NCBI GenBank assembly: GCA_018819175.1 | Contig: JAHJQQ010000046.1 | Coordinates: 1 to 20,317, forward strand | Direction: 5' to 3' | DNA from: Gammaproteobacteria bacterium | Lineage (GTDB): Bacteria; Pseudomonadota; Gammaproteobacteria; Thiohalobacterales; Thiohalobacteraceae | DNA: 20,317 bases | Shown: positions 13,450 to 20,317 of the stretch, piece after piece | Numbering within the stretch: position 1 is the stretch's first letter | Layout of the letters: each line of letters begins with the position of its first letter | Made by a program: the position numbers and the translations under genes | The notes under the pieces: model-generated | Seen by the model: the letters and a program-made list of their open reading frames with translations, nothing else | Told to the model about the DNA's origin: nothing | Databases searched by the model: none

Positions 13450-14979
13450 ATGTTTCAATTAGGCTGCGCCAGCCGCGCCTGTTTCCGCAATGAAATTCTA
13501 TCCGGCCTGACGGTCGCGCTGGCACTGGTACCCGAGGCCGTTGCCTTCGCCTTTGTGGCCGGCGTTGAACCGCTGGTCGGCTTGTACGCGGCCTTCATGG
13601 TCGGCCTGCTGGCAGCGATCTTCGGCGGACGACCCGGCATGATCTCCGGCGCAACCGGCGCCATGGCCGTGGTCATGGTGGCGCTGGTGGCACAGCATGG
13701 CGTGCAGTATCTGTTCGCGGCCGTGATCCTCACCGGTCTACTCCAAATCACTGCCGGCCTGTTGCGGCTAGGAAAATACATTCGCATTGTGCCGCACCCG
13801 GTCATGCTCGGTTTCGTGAACGGACTTGCGATTGTGATCTTCCTGGCACAGCTGCAACATTTTCAGATTGGCGGTACTGCTGGCGTACCCGTCTGGATGA
13901 GCGGCGCATCGCTTTGGATCATGCTGGGGCTGATCGCGCTGACTATGGCGATCACACAATATCTGCCCAAACTCACCGGCGCCTTCCCGGCCTCGCTCGC
14001 GGCTATCGTCAGCGTGACCTTGCTGGTGATCTTCTTTGATATCGACACCAAGAGCGTCGGTGATCTCGCCTCGATCCAAGGCGGTCTGCCGAGTTTCAAT
14101 ATTCCTGCCGTGCCTTTCACCTGGGAAACGCTCGGCATCATCTTCCCCTACGCCATCATTCTCGCCGCCGTCGGTCTGATCGAGTCTCTGCTGACACTGA
14201 GTCTGATTGATGAAGTTACCAACACGCGCGGACGCGGTAACCGGGAGTGCATAGGCCAGGGTATTGCCAACACCACCACGGGATTGTTCGGCGGCATGGG
14301 TGGCTGCGCCATGATCGGCCAGAGCATGATCAATGTGAATTCCGGCGGTCGCCAACGGCTGTCCGGCGTTTCCGCTGCGGTCTTTCTGCTGATCTTTATT
14401 CTATTCGCTTCCAATCTGATCGAAATGATCCCGATGGCCGCACTGGTCGGCGTGATGTTCATCGTCGTGCTCGGCACCTTCGAATGGTCCAGCCTGCGGA
14501 TCATTCGAAAAATCCCCATCACAGATGCCTTTGTTTTGGTTTTGGTTTCCGCAGTGACTGTCGCAACCGATCTGGCCGTGGCCGTCATTGTCGGCGTAAT
14601 CGTCTCGGCGCTGGCCTTTGCCTGGGAACATGCCAGTCATATCCATGTGAAAGGGTATGACGATGAAAATGGTTCGCGCATCTATGAATTGAACGGCCCA
14701 CTATTCTTCGGCTCCGTAAAAAACTTCCACGACCTGTTCACACCGGAAAATGATCCGGATGATGTCATCCTCGAATTTCAGAATTCACGTGTCGCGGACC
14801 ATTCCGCTATCGAGGCCATCGACGCACTGGCGGAAAAATATCTGGCGGCTGGAAAAAAACTTCATCTACGGCACCTGAGTATTGAATGCCGCGAGCTATT
14901 GAAAAAAGCCGGCGACCTTGTTGAAGTGAACGTGATGGAAGACCCACGTTACCATGTGGCAGATGATCAGCTGGCATAA
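13450..14979 (+). CDS. SulP-family inorganic anion transporter (BicA-like) with STAS domain
   Basis: This encodes a 509-residue permease. The transmembrane core (about 12-395) shows the SulP signatures GLTVALALVPEAVAFAFVAG, GLYAAFMVGLLAAIFGGRPG, ISGATGAMAVVMVALV and PVMLGFVNGLAIVIFLAQLQ, and a second half with ESLLTL and NTTTGLFGGMGGCAMIGQS. A cytoplasmic STAS domain follows at about 405-500. It is shorter than many SulP sulfate carriers and resembles the BicA-type branch, which includes sodium-dependent bicarbonate transporters; sulfate or another anion is also possible. The start at ATG 13450 is supported by GAGG eight bases upstream; the frame is open further back to 13288 inside the LysR gene. 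It is co-directional with and probably controlled by the LysR regulator. Confidence 0.92.
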   Translation: MFQLGCASRACFRNEILSGLTVALALVPEAVAFAFVAGVEPLVGLYAAFMVGLLAAIFGGRPGMISGATGAMAVVMVALVAQHGVQYLFAAVILTGLLQITAGLLRLGKYIRIVPHPVMLGFVNGLAIVIFLAQLQHFQIGGTAGVPVWMSGASLWIMLGLIALTMAITQYLPKLTGAFPASLAAIVSVTLLVIFFDIDTKSVGDLASIQGGLPSFNIPAVPFTWETLGIIFPYAIILAAVGLIESLLTLSLIDEVTNTRGRGNRECIGQGIANTTTGLFGGMGGCAMIGQSMINVNSGGRQRLSGVSAAVFLLIFILFASNLIEMIPMAALVGVMFIVVLGTFEWSSLRIIRKIPITDAFVLVLVSAVTVATDLAVAVIVGVIVSALAFAWEHASHIHVKGYDDENGSRIYELNGPLFFGSVKNFHDLFTPENDPDDVILEFQNSRVADHSAIEAIDALAEKYLAAGKKLHLRHLSIECRELLKKAGDLVEVNVMEDPRYHVADDQLA

Positions 14980-15001
14980 TGAAAAACCTGATCGCCAGAG
15001 A

Positions 15002-15063
15002 CAGATAACGGCTGCATGCCTCTGATCTCTTACTATTATCCAACGCCCTAATGTCGTTATCTG
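15002..15063. repeat. Inverted repeat between convergent genes
   Basis: CAGATAACG at 15002-15010 and CGTTATCTG at 15055-15063 are perfectly complementary, with a 44-base spacer. They lie between the stop of the SulP gene (14979) and the stop of the unrecognised minus-strand gene (15119). A short TCTCG/CGAGA pair lies at 15075-15093. This could be a weak two-way terminator or a degenerate repeat. No other feature is visible in this 139-base gap. Confidence 0.35.
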
Positions 15064-15118
15064 GACCCATAGTTTCTCGCGCCTCTCCCGAGATGCTTTG
15101 GCGATTGAAGCACTTCGG

Positions 15119-16069
15119 TCAACGAATGGGTATCTCTGGAACGTCCGTATTTATCTGTTCCAAGCGGGCCTGCACCAGGGTGCTATCAATCAGCAACTGA
15201 TCCAATACCATTGGAAAGAGTCGCCGTACGTTCAACAACTGGCGCGGCCGCCGGCAGGCTTGAATCTCCAGCGCACGCCGCTGAGCTGCATCAAGTGATG
15301 CCAGCATCAGCAAATAGGGAGATTGCCAAGCGAGATAATCCTGTACCACAGCGGTGGTCAGCGGATCTTGCCAGGCCTCCGTCAGCAACAAAGATGGAAA
15401 ATCCGCAGCCTGGTAATGCCGCTTCATCCAGGCTGCACGGATATGTTTACCATCAATGCCCACACCACTGCCATCGTCGCCTCGGTGGATCCACAGCAGA
15501 CTGAGTGGCGTACCGACACGTTGCGTCAATTGTTCCGTAAACCAGGTGGTATGTGGTTTATCTGCAGCATATCCCGATGCCTCAAGCGCCGCAGAATGAA
15601 AGAGTGGGTCCTCTGTACTGCTGGCCTGCCAACGCGGATACTGTGACACTGTGCGCGCAGATTCATCACAGGCGCTCGCAAACAACACCACGGGTAAACC
15701 TTCGCTATCAACTACCCAACATTCATAACGGTCACACAAGGGGAATGGCAGTGATGGATTATCACGTAAGGCCGCAAGCACGTCCGCCAGTGCAGGATAG
15801 CCAGAGACGTCGCCAAGCATCGGATTGATGGGTAGCCGTCGCAGCTCACCATCCGCTGTCCAACTCCCATAACGGAAAAACGGCCGTCCAGTCTGGCCTT
15901 TACCTATACCACCCCATACCGGCGTGGTAACCGCAATCTGTGAGCGCAATTGGATCTGCCATACCAATCCGTCATAGGTCAATGCGCGAGCATCCCCGAC
16001 ATCCAGAACCTGTACAGTTCCCATGAAGGGTGACAACCGCCGCTGTGCATAGCTGCGCAGTTCAGTCAT
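15119..16069 (-). CDS. Hypothetical protein (316 aa), unrecognised family
   Basis: I do not recognise this protein. It is 316 residues, soluble in appearance, with no signal peptide or clear membrane helix. The N-terminal part contains a glycine-rich GGIGKGQTGRPFFRYGSW segment, followed by SWTADGELRRLPINPMLGD. The middle has a tryptophan-rich LLWIHRGDDGSGVGIDGKHI, and the C-terminal third (about 220-310) is helical and rich in Leu and Arg. The coding frame is clean and uses codons like its neighbours, so it is probably real. ATG 16069 follows the 58-residue gene by seven bases, with a GAG shortly upstream, so the two form a unit. Its head-to-head position with hypF may be chance. No function is proposed. 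Confidence 0.7.
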   Translation of the reverse strand: MTELRSYAQRRLSPFMGTVQVLDVGDARALTYDGLVWQIQLRSQIAVTTPVWGGIGKGQTGRPFFRYGSWTADGELRRLPINPMLGDVSGYPALADVLAALRDNPSLPFPLCDRYECWVVDSEGLPVVLFASACDESARTVSQYPRWQASSTEDPLFHSAALEASGYAADKPHTTWFTEQLTQRVGTPLSLLWIHRGDDGSGVGIDGKHIRAAWMKRHYQAADFPSLLLTEAWQDPLTTAVVQDYLAWQSPYLLMLASLDAAQRRALEIQACRRPRQLLNVRRLFPMVLDQLLIDSTLVQARLEQINTDVPEIPIR

Positions 16070-16076
16070 CTGGATC

Positions 16077-16253
16077 TCAGTTAAGATTGTCTAGCTTCGT
16101 TTGTAAGCGCTGCATCAGGTCGCTGAGAAGGTCCTGCTGCTGCTCGTCCACAGCCTCGTAGAGAAACTCTAATTTATCCATCGCATCATTGATCGAGTCA
16201 CGGTCGTTCAGAGAATCGATATTTCTGGCTACTTCAACAAGGTAAGGATCCAT
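16077..16253 (-). CDS. Small hypothetical helical protein (58 aa)
   Basis: I do not recognise this 58-residue acidic protein. It is almost entirely predicted helix, with heptad-like leucines (VARNIDSLNDRDSINDAMDK then LEFLYEAVDEQQQDLLSDLM), suggesting a helical hairpin or coiled coil. The frame opens three codons earlier with GTG at 16262, but ATG 16253 is the more usual start; neither has a strong ribosome binding site. It ends seven bases before the start of the 316-residue hypothetical gene, so they are probably cotranscribed, and the small protein could be a partner of the larger. It lacks cysteines and known metal motifs. Confidence 0.65.
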   Translation of the reverse strand: MDPYLVEVARNIDSLNDRDSINDAMDKLEFLYEAVDEQQQDLLSDLMQRLQTKLDNLN

Positions 16254-16591
16254 GGTTTTCACTTAACCGGTCAGCTTGAGTCAGGGTCTAGTTTCACGGC
16301 CACCAAGTCTAGAGTCAATGAATCGAGGGCTGTCGATAAAGTGCGCATGGTCAGCGACAAGGCCTTGAAATGTGAAGCAGCTGACTGCTCGGGAAAAGCA
16401 CTCTGCCAACTCTAATATGAACATAGTGCGTGCTTAGGTTAGCGCAGGCATGGCCCTTCGTGTGTCAGAATGTCGCTGTCACCGCTTCATTCAGCGCGCC
16501 TTTGACCCATATCAACCTTCCATAGCTCGACCCAGCGGTCAGTTCGATTACACTGAGACCCTCCAGGGCAACCCTGTAACCGAGCAGGCCT
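16254..16591. other. Intergenic region between divergent genes, no gene seen
   Basis: These 338 bases separate the divergent small hypothetical gene and hypF and should hold both promoters. Short frames occur, but none looks coding. I see no clear sigma70 pair. GGCATGGCCCTTCGTGTGTC near 16447 is only superficially like a sigma54 -24/-12 promoter and does not keep the GC dinucleotide at -12. No repeat family stands out. Confidence 0.5.
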
Positions 16592-18940
16592 ATGCTGGAC
16601 AGCGTATCAGACACTCAAGAAACCGCATCGACGCCACGCGAGGCACGCTGCTGGATGATCACCGGCCATGTGCAGGGCGTGGGTTTCCGCCCGTTCGTCT
16701 ATCGGCTCGCGCAGGAATTGGGATTGAACGGCTGGGTACGCAATCGCTTGGGTGAGGTCGAGATCTGTGCCGAAGGAACGGCAGAAGCACTGGATCGGTT
16801 CGCACATGAGCTGATTGCATCAGCGCCGTCTATCGCACGTCCACAGATCGAGAACACCGCTATCGTTGCACTCACCGGACTTTCCGGTTTCGAAATCCGC
16901 GCCAGCGCCCCAACAGAAACACCCCGCATCCATGTGCCACCCGATTACTTCACCTGCCCAGACTGTCTAAGCGAAGTGGGCGATACCCAGGACCGTCGCT
17001 ACGGCTATCCCTTCACCAACTGTACCCAGTGCGGACCTCGCTACACGCTGATCGAACAACTACCTTATGACCGCGCCAACACCAGTATGGCGGGCTTCCC
17101 TTTATGCCCGGATTGCCGGCGCGAATACCGCGATCCGCTCAATCGACGTTTCCATGCCGAACCTGTCGCCTGCCCTGCATGTGGACCACAGCTGGAATAC
17201 ATCGATCAGGACAAACGTATAAACAGTTCTTCAGTCGGCCTGCACGCGACGGTTACAGCGTTACAAAGTGGCAAGATCGTCGCCATCAAAGGTGTGGGCG
17301 GTTATCACTTGGTGTGCGCGGCACAGAATGCTACGGCCGTTGCAAAACTGCGTGCGCGCAAACCGCGGCCGGAAAAACCACTGGCTGTGATGTTTGCGGA
17401 CCTGGATTCAGTTGATGCCTATGTGGATCTCACTGAGGATGAACGCACGCTGTTGTGCAGTCCCATGCGGCCGATTGTATTGGCGCGGAAACGGGCCACT
17501 CCTTCGCCTCAGGCCTCTAACCAACGGGGCGCAACAGCGGATGAACAACCAGCGCAACCAGAATTGGCGCCCAGTATTGCGCCGCAATTGAATGAAATCG
17601 GCGTGCTGCTGCCCTACTCCCCACTGCATCATCTGCTATGCCGATCCTTCGGTGCCCCGCTGGTCGTCACTTCCGGAAATCTGAGCGGGGAACCCGTGCT
17701 GACCGACAACCGGGAAGCCAGTGCACGGCTCGCACACATCGCCGATGCCTTTCTGCATCATGATCGTCCCATTGTGCGGCCGGCCGACGATCCGGTGTTC
17801 CGCACCATCGCCGGTAAACCGCGACCATTACGATTGGGGCGTGGTTGTACGCCCCTGGAACTGTCGCTACCGCATGTGCTCAAGCAGCCGGTACTTGCGG
17901 TCGGCGGACATCTCAAGCTGACCGTCTGTCTCGCGTGGGATGACCGTGCAGTGATCTCACCGCATATCGGTGATATGGGCACGCCGCGCAGTCTGGCCGT
18001 ATTCAAGCAAGTCATCGCCGATCTGCAAAAACTCTATGATATACGTGCAGAACGTATGCTGTGCGATGCACATACCGGTTACACCACCACACGCTGGGCA
18101 CAGTCGCAATCCTTGCCCGTCACCAAGGTCTGGCATCATCATGCCCACGCCTCAGCTCTTGCCGGAGAATCTTCCTGTGATGAAGATTGGCTGATGTTCA
18201 CTTGGGATGGCACCGGTGCCGGCGAAGATGGAACGCTATGGGGTGGTGAAACCCTGTATGGCAAGCCGGGACACTGGCAGCGGGTTGCGCGCTTGCGCCC
18301 GTTCCTTTTACCCGGTGGCGACAAAGCCGGCCGTGAACCCTGGCGCAGCGCTGCCGCACTGTGCTGGGAAACAGGGCGCGATTTTCCGCTCGATGAAGTT
18401 GGGATCGATTTGGCGCAGCAGGCCTGGTGCAAGCGTATAAACACCCCCCAGAGCAGTGCCGCGGGGCGTTTGTTCGATGCCGCCGCGAGCCTGACCGGCG
18501 TTTTGCAAAAAGGCAGTTTCGAGGGCCAGGGCCCGATGATGATTGAGGCATTGGCAACGTTGCCAGGCAACGTTGTGGAACTGGGTCTTGCACTGTATGA
18601 GGATGGTCTATGGCAGACTGACTGGGCACCACTGATCGCGCATCTGCAGAACCGTCAGCTAACGGTCGCGCAACGTGCGGCGGATTTTCACGCCAGTCTC
18701 GCACGATGTATTCGTCAGCAGGCTGAGCAATTGGCATCGCAGCATCACTTCACTCGCGTTGGATTGACCGGCGGTGTGTTTCAGAATGCCGTACTGGCTG
18801 AACTTGCTGTTGCCGAACTTAATGCCGCGGGCTTTCAAGTGGCATTACCCGAACGCCTGCCCTGCAATGATGCGGGCATCAGTTTCGGACAGGTTATTGA
18901 AGCGCTGCATGTGCGTGAAAAATCCGGTAGAGCGCATTAG
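16592..18940 (+). CDS. hypF: [NiFe]-hydrogenase maturation carbamoyltransferase HypF
   Basis: This encodes a 782-residue protein that uses carbamoyl phosphate and ATP to transfer a carbamoyl group to the C-terminal cysteine of HypE, the first step in making the cyanide ligands of [NiFe]-hydrogenase. Domains in order: acylphosphatase-like (about 20-105, with GHVQGVGFRPFVYRLA at 25-40), two paired zinc fingers (C122/C125 with C144/C147, and C172/C175 with C194/C197), YrdC-like (about 215-415, KGVGGYHL, SGNLSGEPV) and Kae1-like (about 430-775, HHHAH at 515-519, DGTG at 539-542, GGVFQN at 727-732). All key motifs are present. It is slightly longer than E. coli HypF because of a linker near 302-325. 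ATG 16592 gives a normal N-terminus. hypE follows 151 bases after the stop. Confidence 0.96.
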   Translation: MLDSVSDTQETASTPREARCWMITGHVQGVGFRPFVYRLAQELGLNGWVRNRLGEVEICAEGTAEALDRFAHELIASAPSIARPQIENTAIVALTGLSGFEIRASAPTETPRIHVPPDYFTCPDCLSEVGDTQDRRYGYPFTNCTQCGPRYTLIEQLPYDRANTSMAGFPLCPDCRREYRDPLNRRFHAEPVACPACGPQLEYIDQDKRINSSSVGLHATVTALQSGKIVAIKGVGGYHLVCAAQNATAVAKLRARKPRPEKPLAVMFADLDSVDAYVDLTEDERTLLCSPMRPIVLARKRATPSPQASNQRGATADEQPAQPELAPSIAPQLNEIGVLLPYSPLHHLLCRSFGAPLVVTSGNLSGEPVLTDNREASARLAHIADAFLHHDRPIVRPADDPVFRTIAGKPRPLRLGRGCTPLELSLPHVLKQPVLAVGGHLKLTVCLAWDDRAVISPHIGDMGTPRSLAVFKQVIADLQKLYDIRAERMLCDAHTGYTTTRWAQSQSLPVTKVWHHHAHASALAGESSCDEDWLMFTWDGTGAGEDGTLWGGETLYGKPGHWQRVARLRPFLLPGGDKAGREPWRSAAALCWETGRDFPLDEVGIDLAQQAWCKRINTPQSSAAGRLFDAAASLTGVLQKGSFEGQGPMMIEALATLPGNVVELGLALYEDGLWQTDWAPLIAHLQNRQLTVAQRAADFHASLARCIRQQAEQLASQHHFTRVGLTGGVFQNAVLAELAVAELNAAGFQVALPERLPCNDAGISFGQVIEALHVREKSGRAH

Positions 18941-19005
18941 ACAAAAGGTCGTAATGCGCCGAATGTTTATTAAGCAATAATGTACAGTCAAGGCGGAAAA
19001 CATGC

Positions 19006-19031
19006 GGCGCAATACGCTACGCTATTGCGCC
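19006..19031. repeat. Palindrome between hypF and hypE
   Basis: GGCGCAATA at 19006-19014 and TATTGCGCC at 19023-19031 form a perfect 9-base stem with the loop CGCTACGC. This motif resembles a palindrome I recall as common between genes in proteobacteria. A smaller TTATT-AAGC-AATAA palindrome lies at 18967-18980. Both fall in the 151-base gap between the two hyp genes, so they could reduce read-through or be part of a dispersed repeat. Confidence 0.65.
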
Positions 19032-19091
19032 CTACAGAGTAATTCATGGCAATATGAATCGATATCAAAAACAAACGAATGGAATAATAAC

Positions 19092-20108
19092 ATGGCGAAA
19101 ACCCTGACCGACACCCACATATCTCTCGCCCACGGTAACGGCGGACGTTACATGCGCGAGCTGATCGAGGGTCTGTTCGCCATGCATCTCGGTAATCCGA
19201 CGCTGGACACCCAAGCCGACGCCGCGTCGCTCACGCTGGATAGCACCGATCTATTGTTCACCACAGATGGTTTCACCGTACAGCCGTTGGAATTTCCCGG
19301 CGGCGATATCGGTTCGCTTGCGGTGCATGGCACGACCAACGATCTCGCCGTCGCCGGTGGCCTGCCGCGCTATCTGAGTCTGAATGCCTTTATCGAAGAA
19401 GGCCTGGAGATTGCGGTACTTGATCGCGTTATCGCCAGCCTCGCGCGTGCCGCGAATGAAATCGGCGTGCAGGTGGCGGCAGGCGACACCAAGGTGGTAC
19501 GCCGCGGTGAAGGTGGCGGACTCTATCTCGCAACGACGGGCATCGGTACTCGCCTGCCCGGCCCGAAACTCGGCTTTGATCAGATCCGCGATGGCGATGC
19601 GCTGATCGTCAGCGGTCCGGTCGGTGATCACGGCATCGCGGTCATGCTGGCACGCGAACAGTTCGGACTGCACGGGGATCTGCGCTCCGATGCCGCGAGT
19701 GTCCTGCCGTTGACCCGTGCACTGCTGGGATTTTCCGGTCTGCGCTTCATGCGTGACCCAACCCGTGGCGGGCTTGCCACGGTTTGTCACGAGATTCAGC
19801 GCGCCAGCCACAGTGGCGTGCATCTTCAACAAGCGCAGATCCCGATCCGCGATACCGTGCAATCGGTCTGCGACATGCTCGGCTACGATCCGCTGTTTCT
19901 CGCCTGCGAGGGCCGCGTCGTCGCGGTGATCGCGGCGGATCAAGCCAAGGCTGCCGTACAAGTATTACACTCGCTGCCGCAAGGTGAAGGCGCAGCCGTA
20001 ATCGGACATATTGACCGAACGACACAGCATGTGGTCATGCATACCGAACTCGGTGGTCAGCGCATTCTGGAAGAATTGGAAGACGACCCGTTGCCACGGA
20101 TCTGCTGA
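19092..20108 (+). CDS. hypE: [NiFe]-hydrogenase maturation protein HypE
   Basis: This encodes a 338-residue member of the PurM/SelD-like ATP-dependent family. It dehydrates the carbamoyl group placed on its C-terminal cysteine by HypF into a thiocyanate, which supplies CN to the iron of the hydrogenase active site. The C-terminus is the diagnostic PRIC, with the acceptor at C338. Other landmarks are SLAHGNGGRYMRELI (11-25), FTTDGFTVQP (56-65), GSLAVHGTTNDLAVAGG (74-90), AAGDTKVV (129-136) and RDPTRGGLATV (221-231). ATG 19092 was chosen rather than the upstream in-frame ATG at 19002, because the intervening 30 codons translate the palindrome and this start matches the family. The ribosome binding site is weak (GGA about ten bases upstream). 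hypC and hypD are absent between hypF and hypE. Confidence 0.96.
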   Translation: MAKTLTDTHISLAHGNGGRYMRELIEGLFAMHLGNPTLDTQADAASLTLDSTDLLFTTDGFTVQPLEFPGGDIGSLAVHGTTNDLAVAGGLPRYLSLNAFIEEGLEIAVLDRVIASLARAANEIGVQVAAGDTKVVRRGEGGGLYLATTGIGTRLPGPKLGFDQIRDGDALIVSGPVGDHGIAVMLAREQFGLHGDLRSDAASVLPLTRALLGFSGLRFMRDPTRGGLATVCHEIQRASHSGVHLQQAQIPIRDTVQSVCDMLGYDPLFLACEGRVVAVIAADQAKAAVQVLHSLPQGEGAAVIGHIDRTTQHVVMHTELGGQRILEELEDDPLPRIC

Positions 20109-20177
20109 ACTGTAAAGGAAATGTCGGACGCCATCTTCAGCCCGAATCCGAGAAAAGCTATGAGTAGACAGTATATA

Positions 20178-20317
20178 GGAACCTCTGATTAAGTCGCTGA
20201 AGCGGCAGCTGCTGTGTTGCAACCGGGCTCAAAATGCTCATTTACGCCGTGTAAACTCCGCTTTTTCACCCGGCTGCGCCTTGCATCTGCTCGCTTGATC
20301 AACTTAATCAGAGGTTC
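20178..20317. mobile_element. MITE-like palindromic element at the window end (at least 140 bp)
   Basis: The left terminus GGAACCTCTGATTAAGT begins at 20178. The right terminus ACTTAATCAGAGGTTC ends at 20317, the last base of the window, and is its reverse complement; one further C would complete it. The interior is itself palindromic: GCAACCGGG near 20219 pairs with CCCGGCTGC near 20268 around a TTTAC/GTAAA tip. No gene is encoded. The first 15 terminal bases differ from those of the element at 10547 by a single base. It lies 69 bases after hypE. I cannot exclude that further sequence to the right belongs to the same element. Confidence 0.75.

Noticed and set aside
13768..14355. 195-residue open frame antisense to the SulP gene
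   Set aside because: It is rich in His, Gln, Asp and Gly with no hydrophobic core, as expected for the reverse of membrane-protein codons.
16444..16470. Possible sigma54 promoter upstream of hypF
   Set aside because: TGGC is present but the spacing and the GC at -12 do not fit the consensus.
19251..19961. 236-residue open frame antisense to hypE
   Set aside because: It lies wholly inside hypE, which is certain from its motifs; the composition is typical of a shadow frame in GC-rich coding DNA.

Overview
The window looks like a chromosomal segment of a gammaproteobacterium, plausibly a sulfur-oxidising or otherwise chemolithotrophic one. This rests on the yffB-dapE gene pair, a DsrC/TusE-family sulfur-relay protein, a SulP/BicA-like anion transporter and [NiFe]-hydrogenase maturation genes. 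The lineage is my inference and no rRNA or marker gene confirms it. I see no tRNA, rRNA, CRISPR array, phage gene or transposase gene. Most genes are intact and in ordinary operons. The unusual part is the number of short palindromic, non-coding repeats, from at least six apparent families, between the genes and once inside a gene.

Layout. (1) 1-268 is a block of two large imperfect palindromes, followed by a small single-domain EamA permease (279-719). (2) A convergent PAS-PAS-GGDEF-EAL c-di-GMP protein (753-2885) lies next to the pair yffB-like reductase and dapE (3087-4577), with a visible sigma70-like promoter. (3) A REP-like hairpin separates dapE from a WHG-type TetR regulator, which is divergent from a glutathione S-transferase-like gene; inverted repeats between them are candidate operators. 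(4) A TRAP transporter operon follows: tatT-like lipoprotein, dctP, dctQ, dctM (6485-10526). TatT and the binding protein overlap by one base and dctQ/dctM by four. A palindrome lies inside the dctP signal-peptide region, and a three-layer nested repeat separates dctP from dctQ. (5) A ~200-bp MITE-like palindrome is followed by a minus-strand operon (DsrC-like protein, HPP membrane protein, CBS-domain protein), divergent from a LysR regulator and a SulP transporter (10748-14979). (6) An unrecognised two-gene minus-strand unit (15119-16253) is divergent from hypF and hypE (16592-20108). The window ends with a second MITE-like palindrome.

How the genes fit together. The TRAP operon should import an unknown solute with help from a periplasmic lipoprotein trimer. 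Its binding protein appears to lack the arginine that normally grips the substrate carboxylate. The LysR-centred block combines inorganic-anion transport (SulP, HPP), nucleotide sensing (CBS) and a DsrC-like protein that has lost the C-terminal redox cysteine, which suggests a regulated anion or sulfur response module. HypF and HypE make the cyanide ligands of [NiFe]-hydrogenase; hypC and hypD are not between them and must lie elsewhere if the pathway works. The two MITE-like elements share nearly identical termini but have unrelated interiors, so they may be mobilised by one transposase encoded elsewhere.
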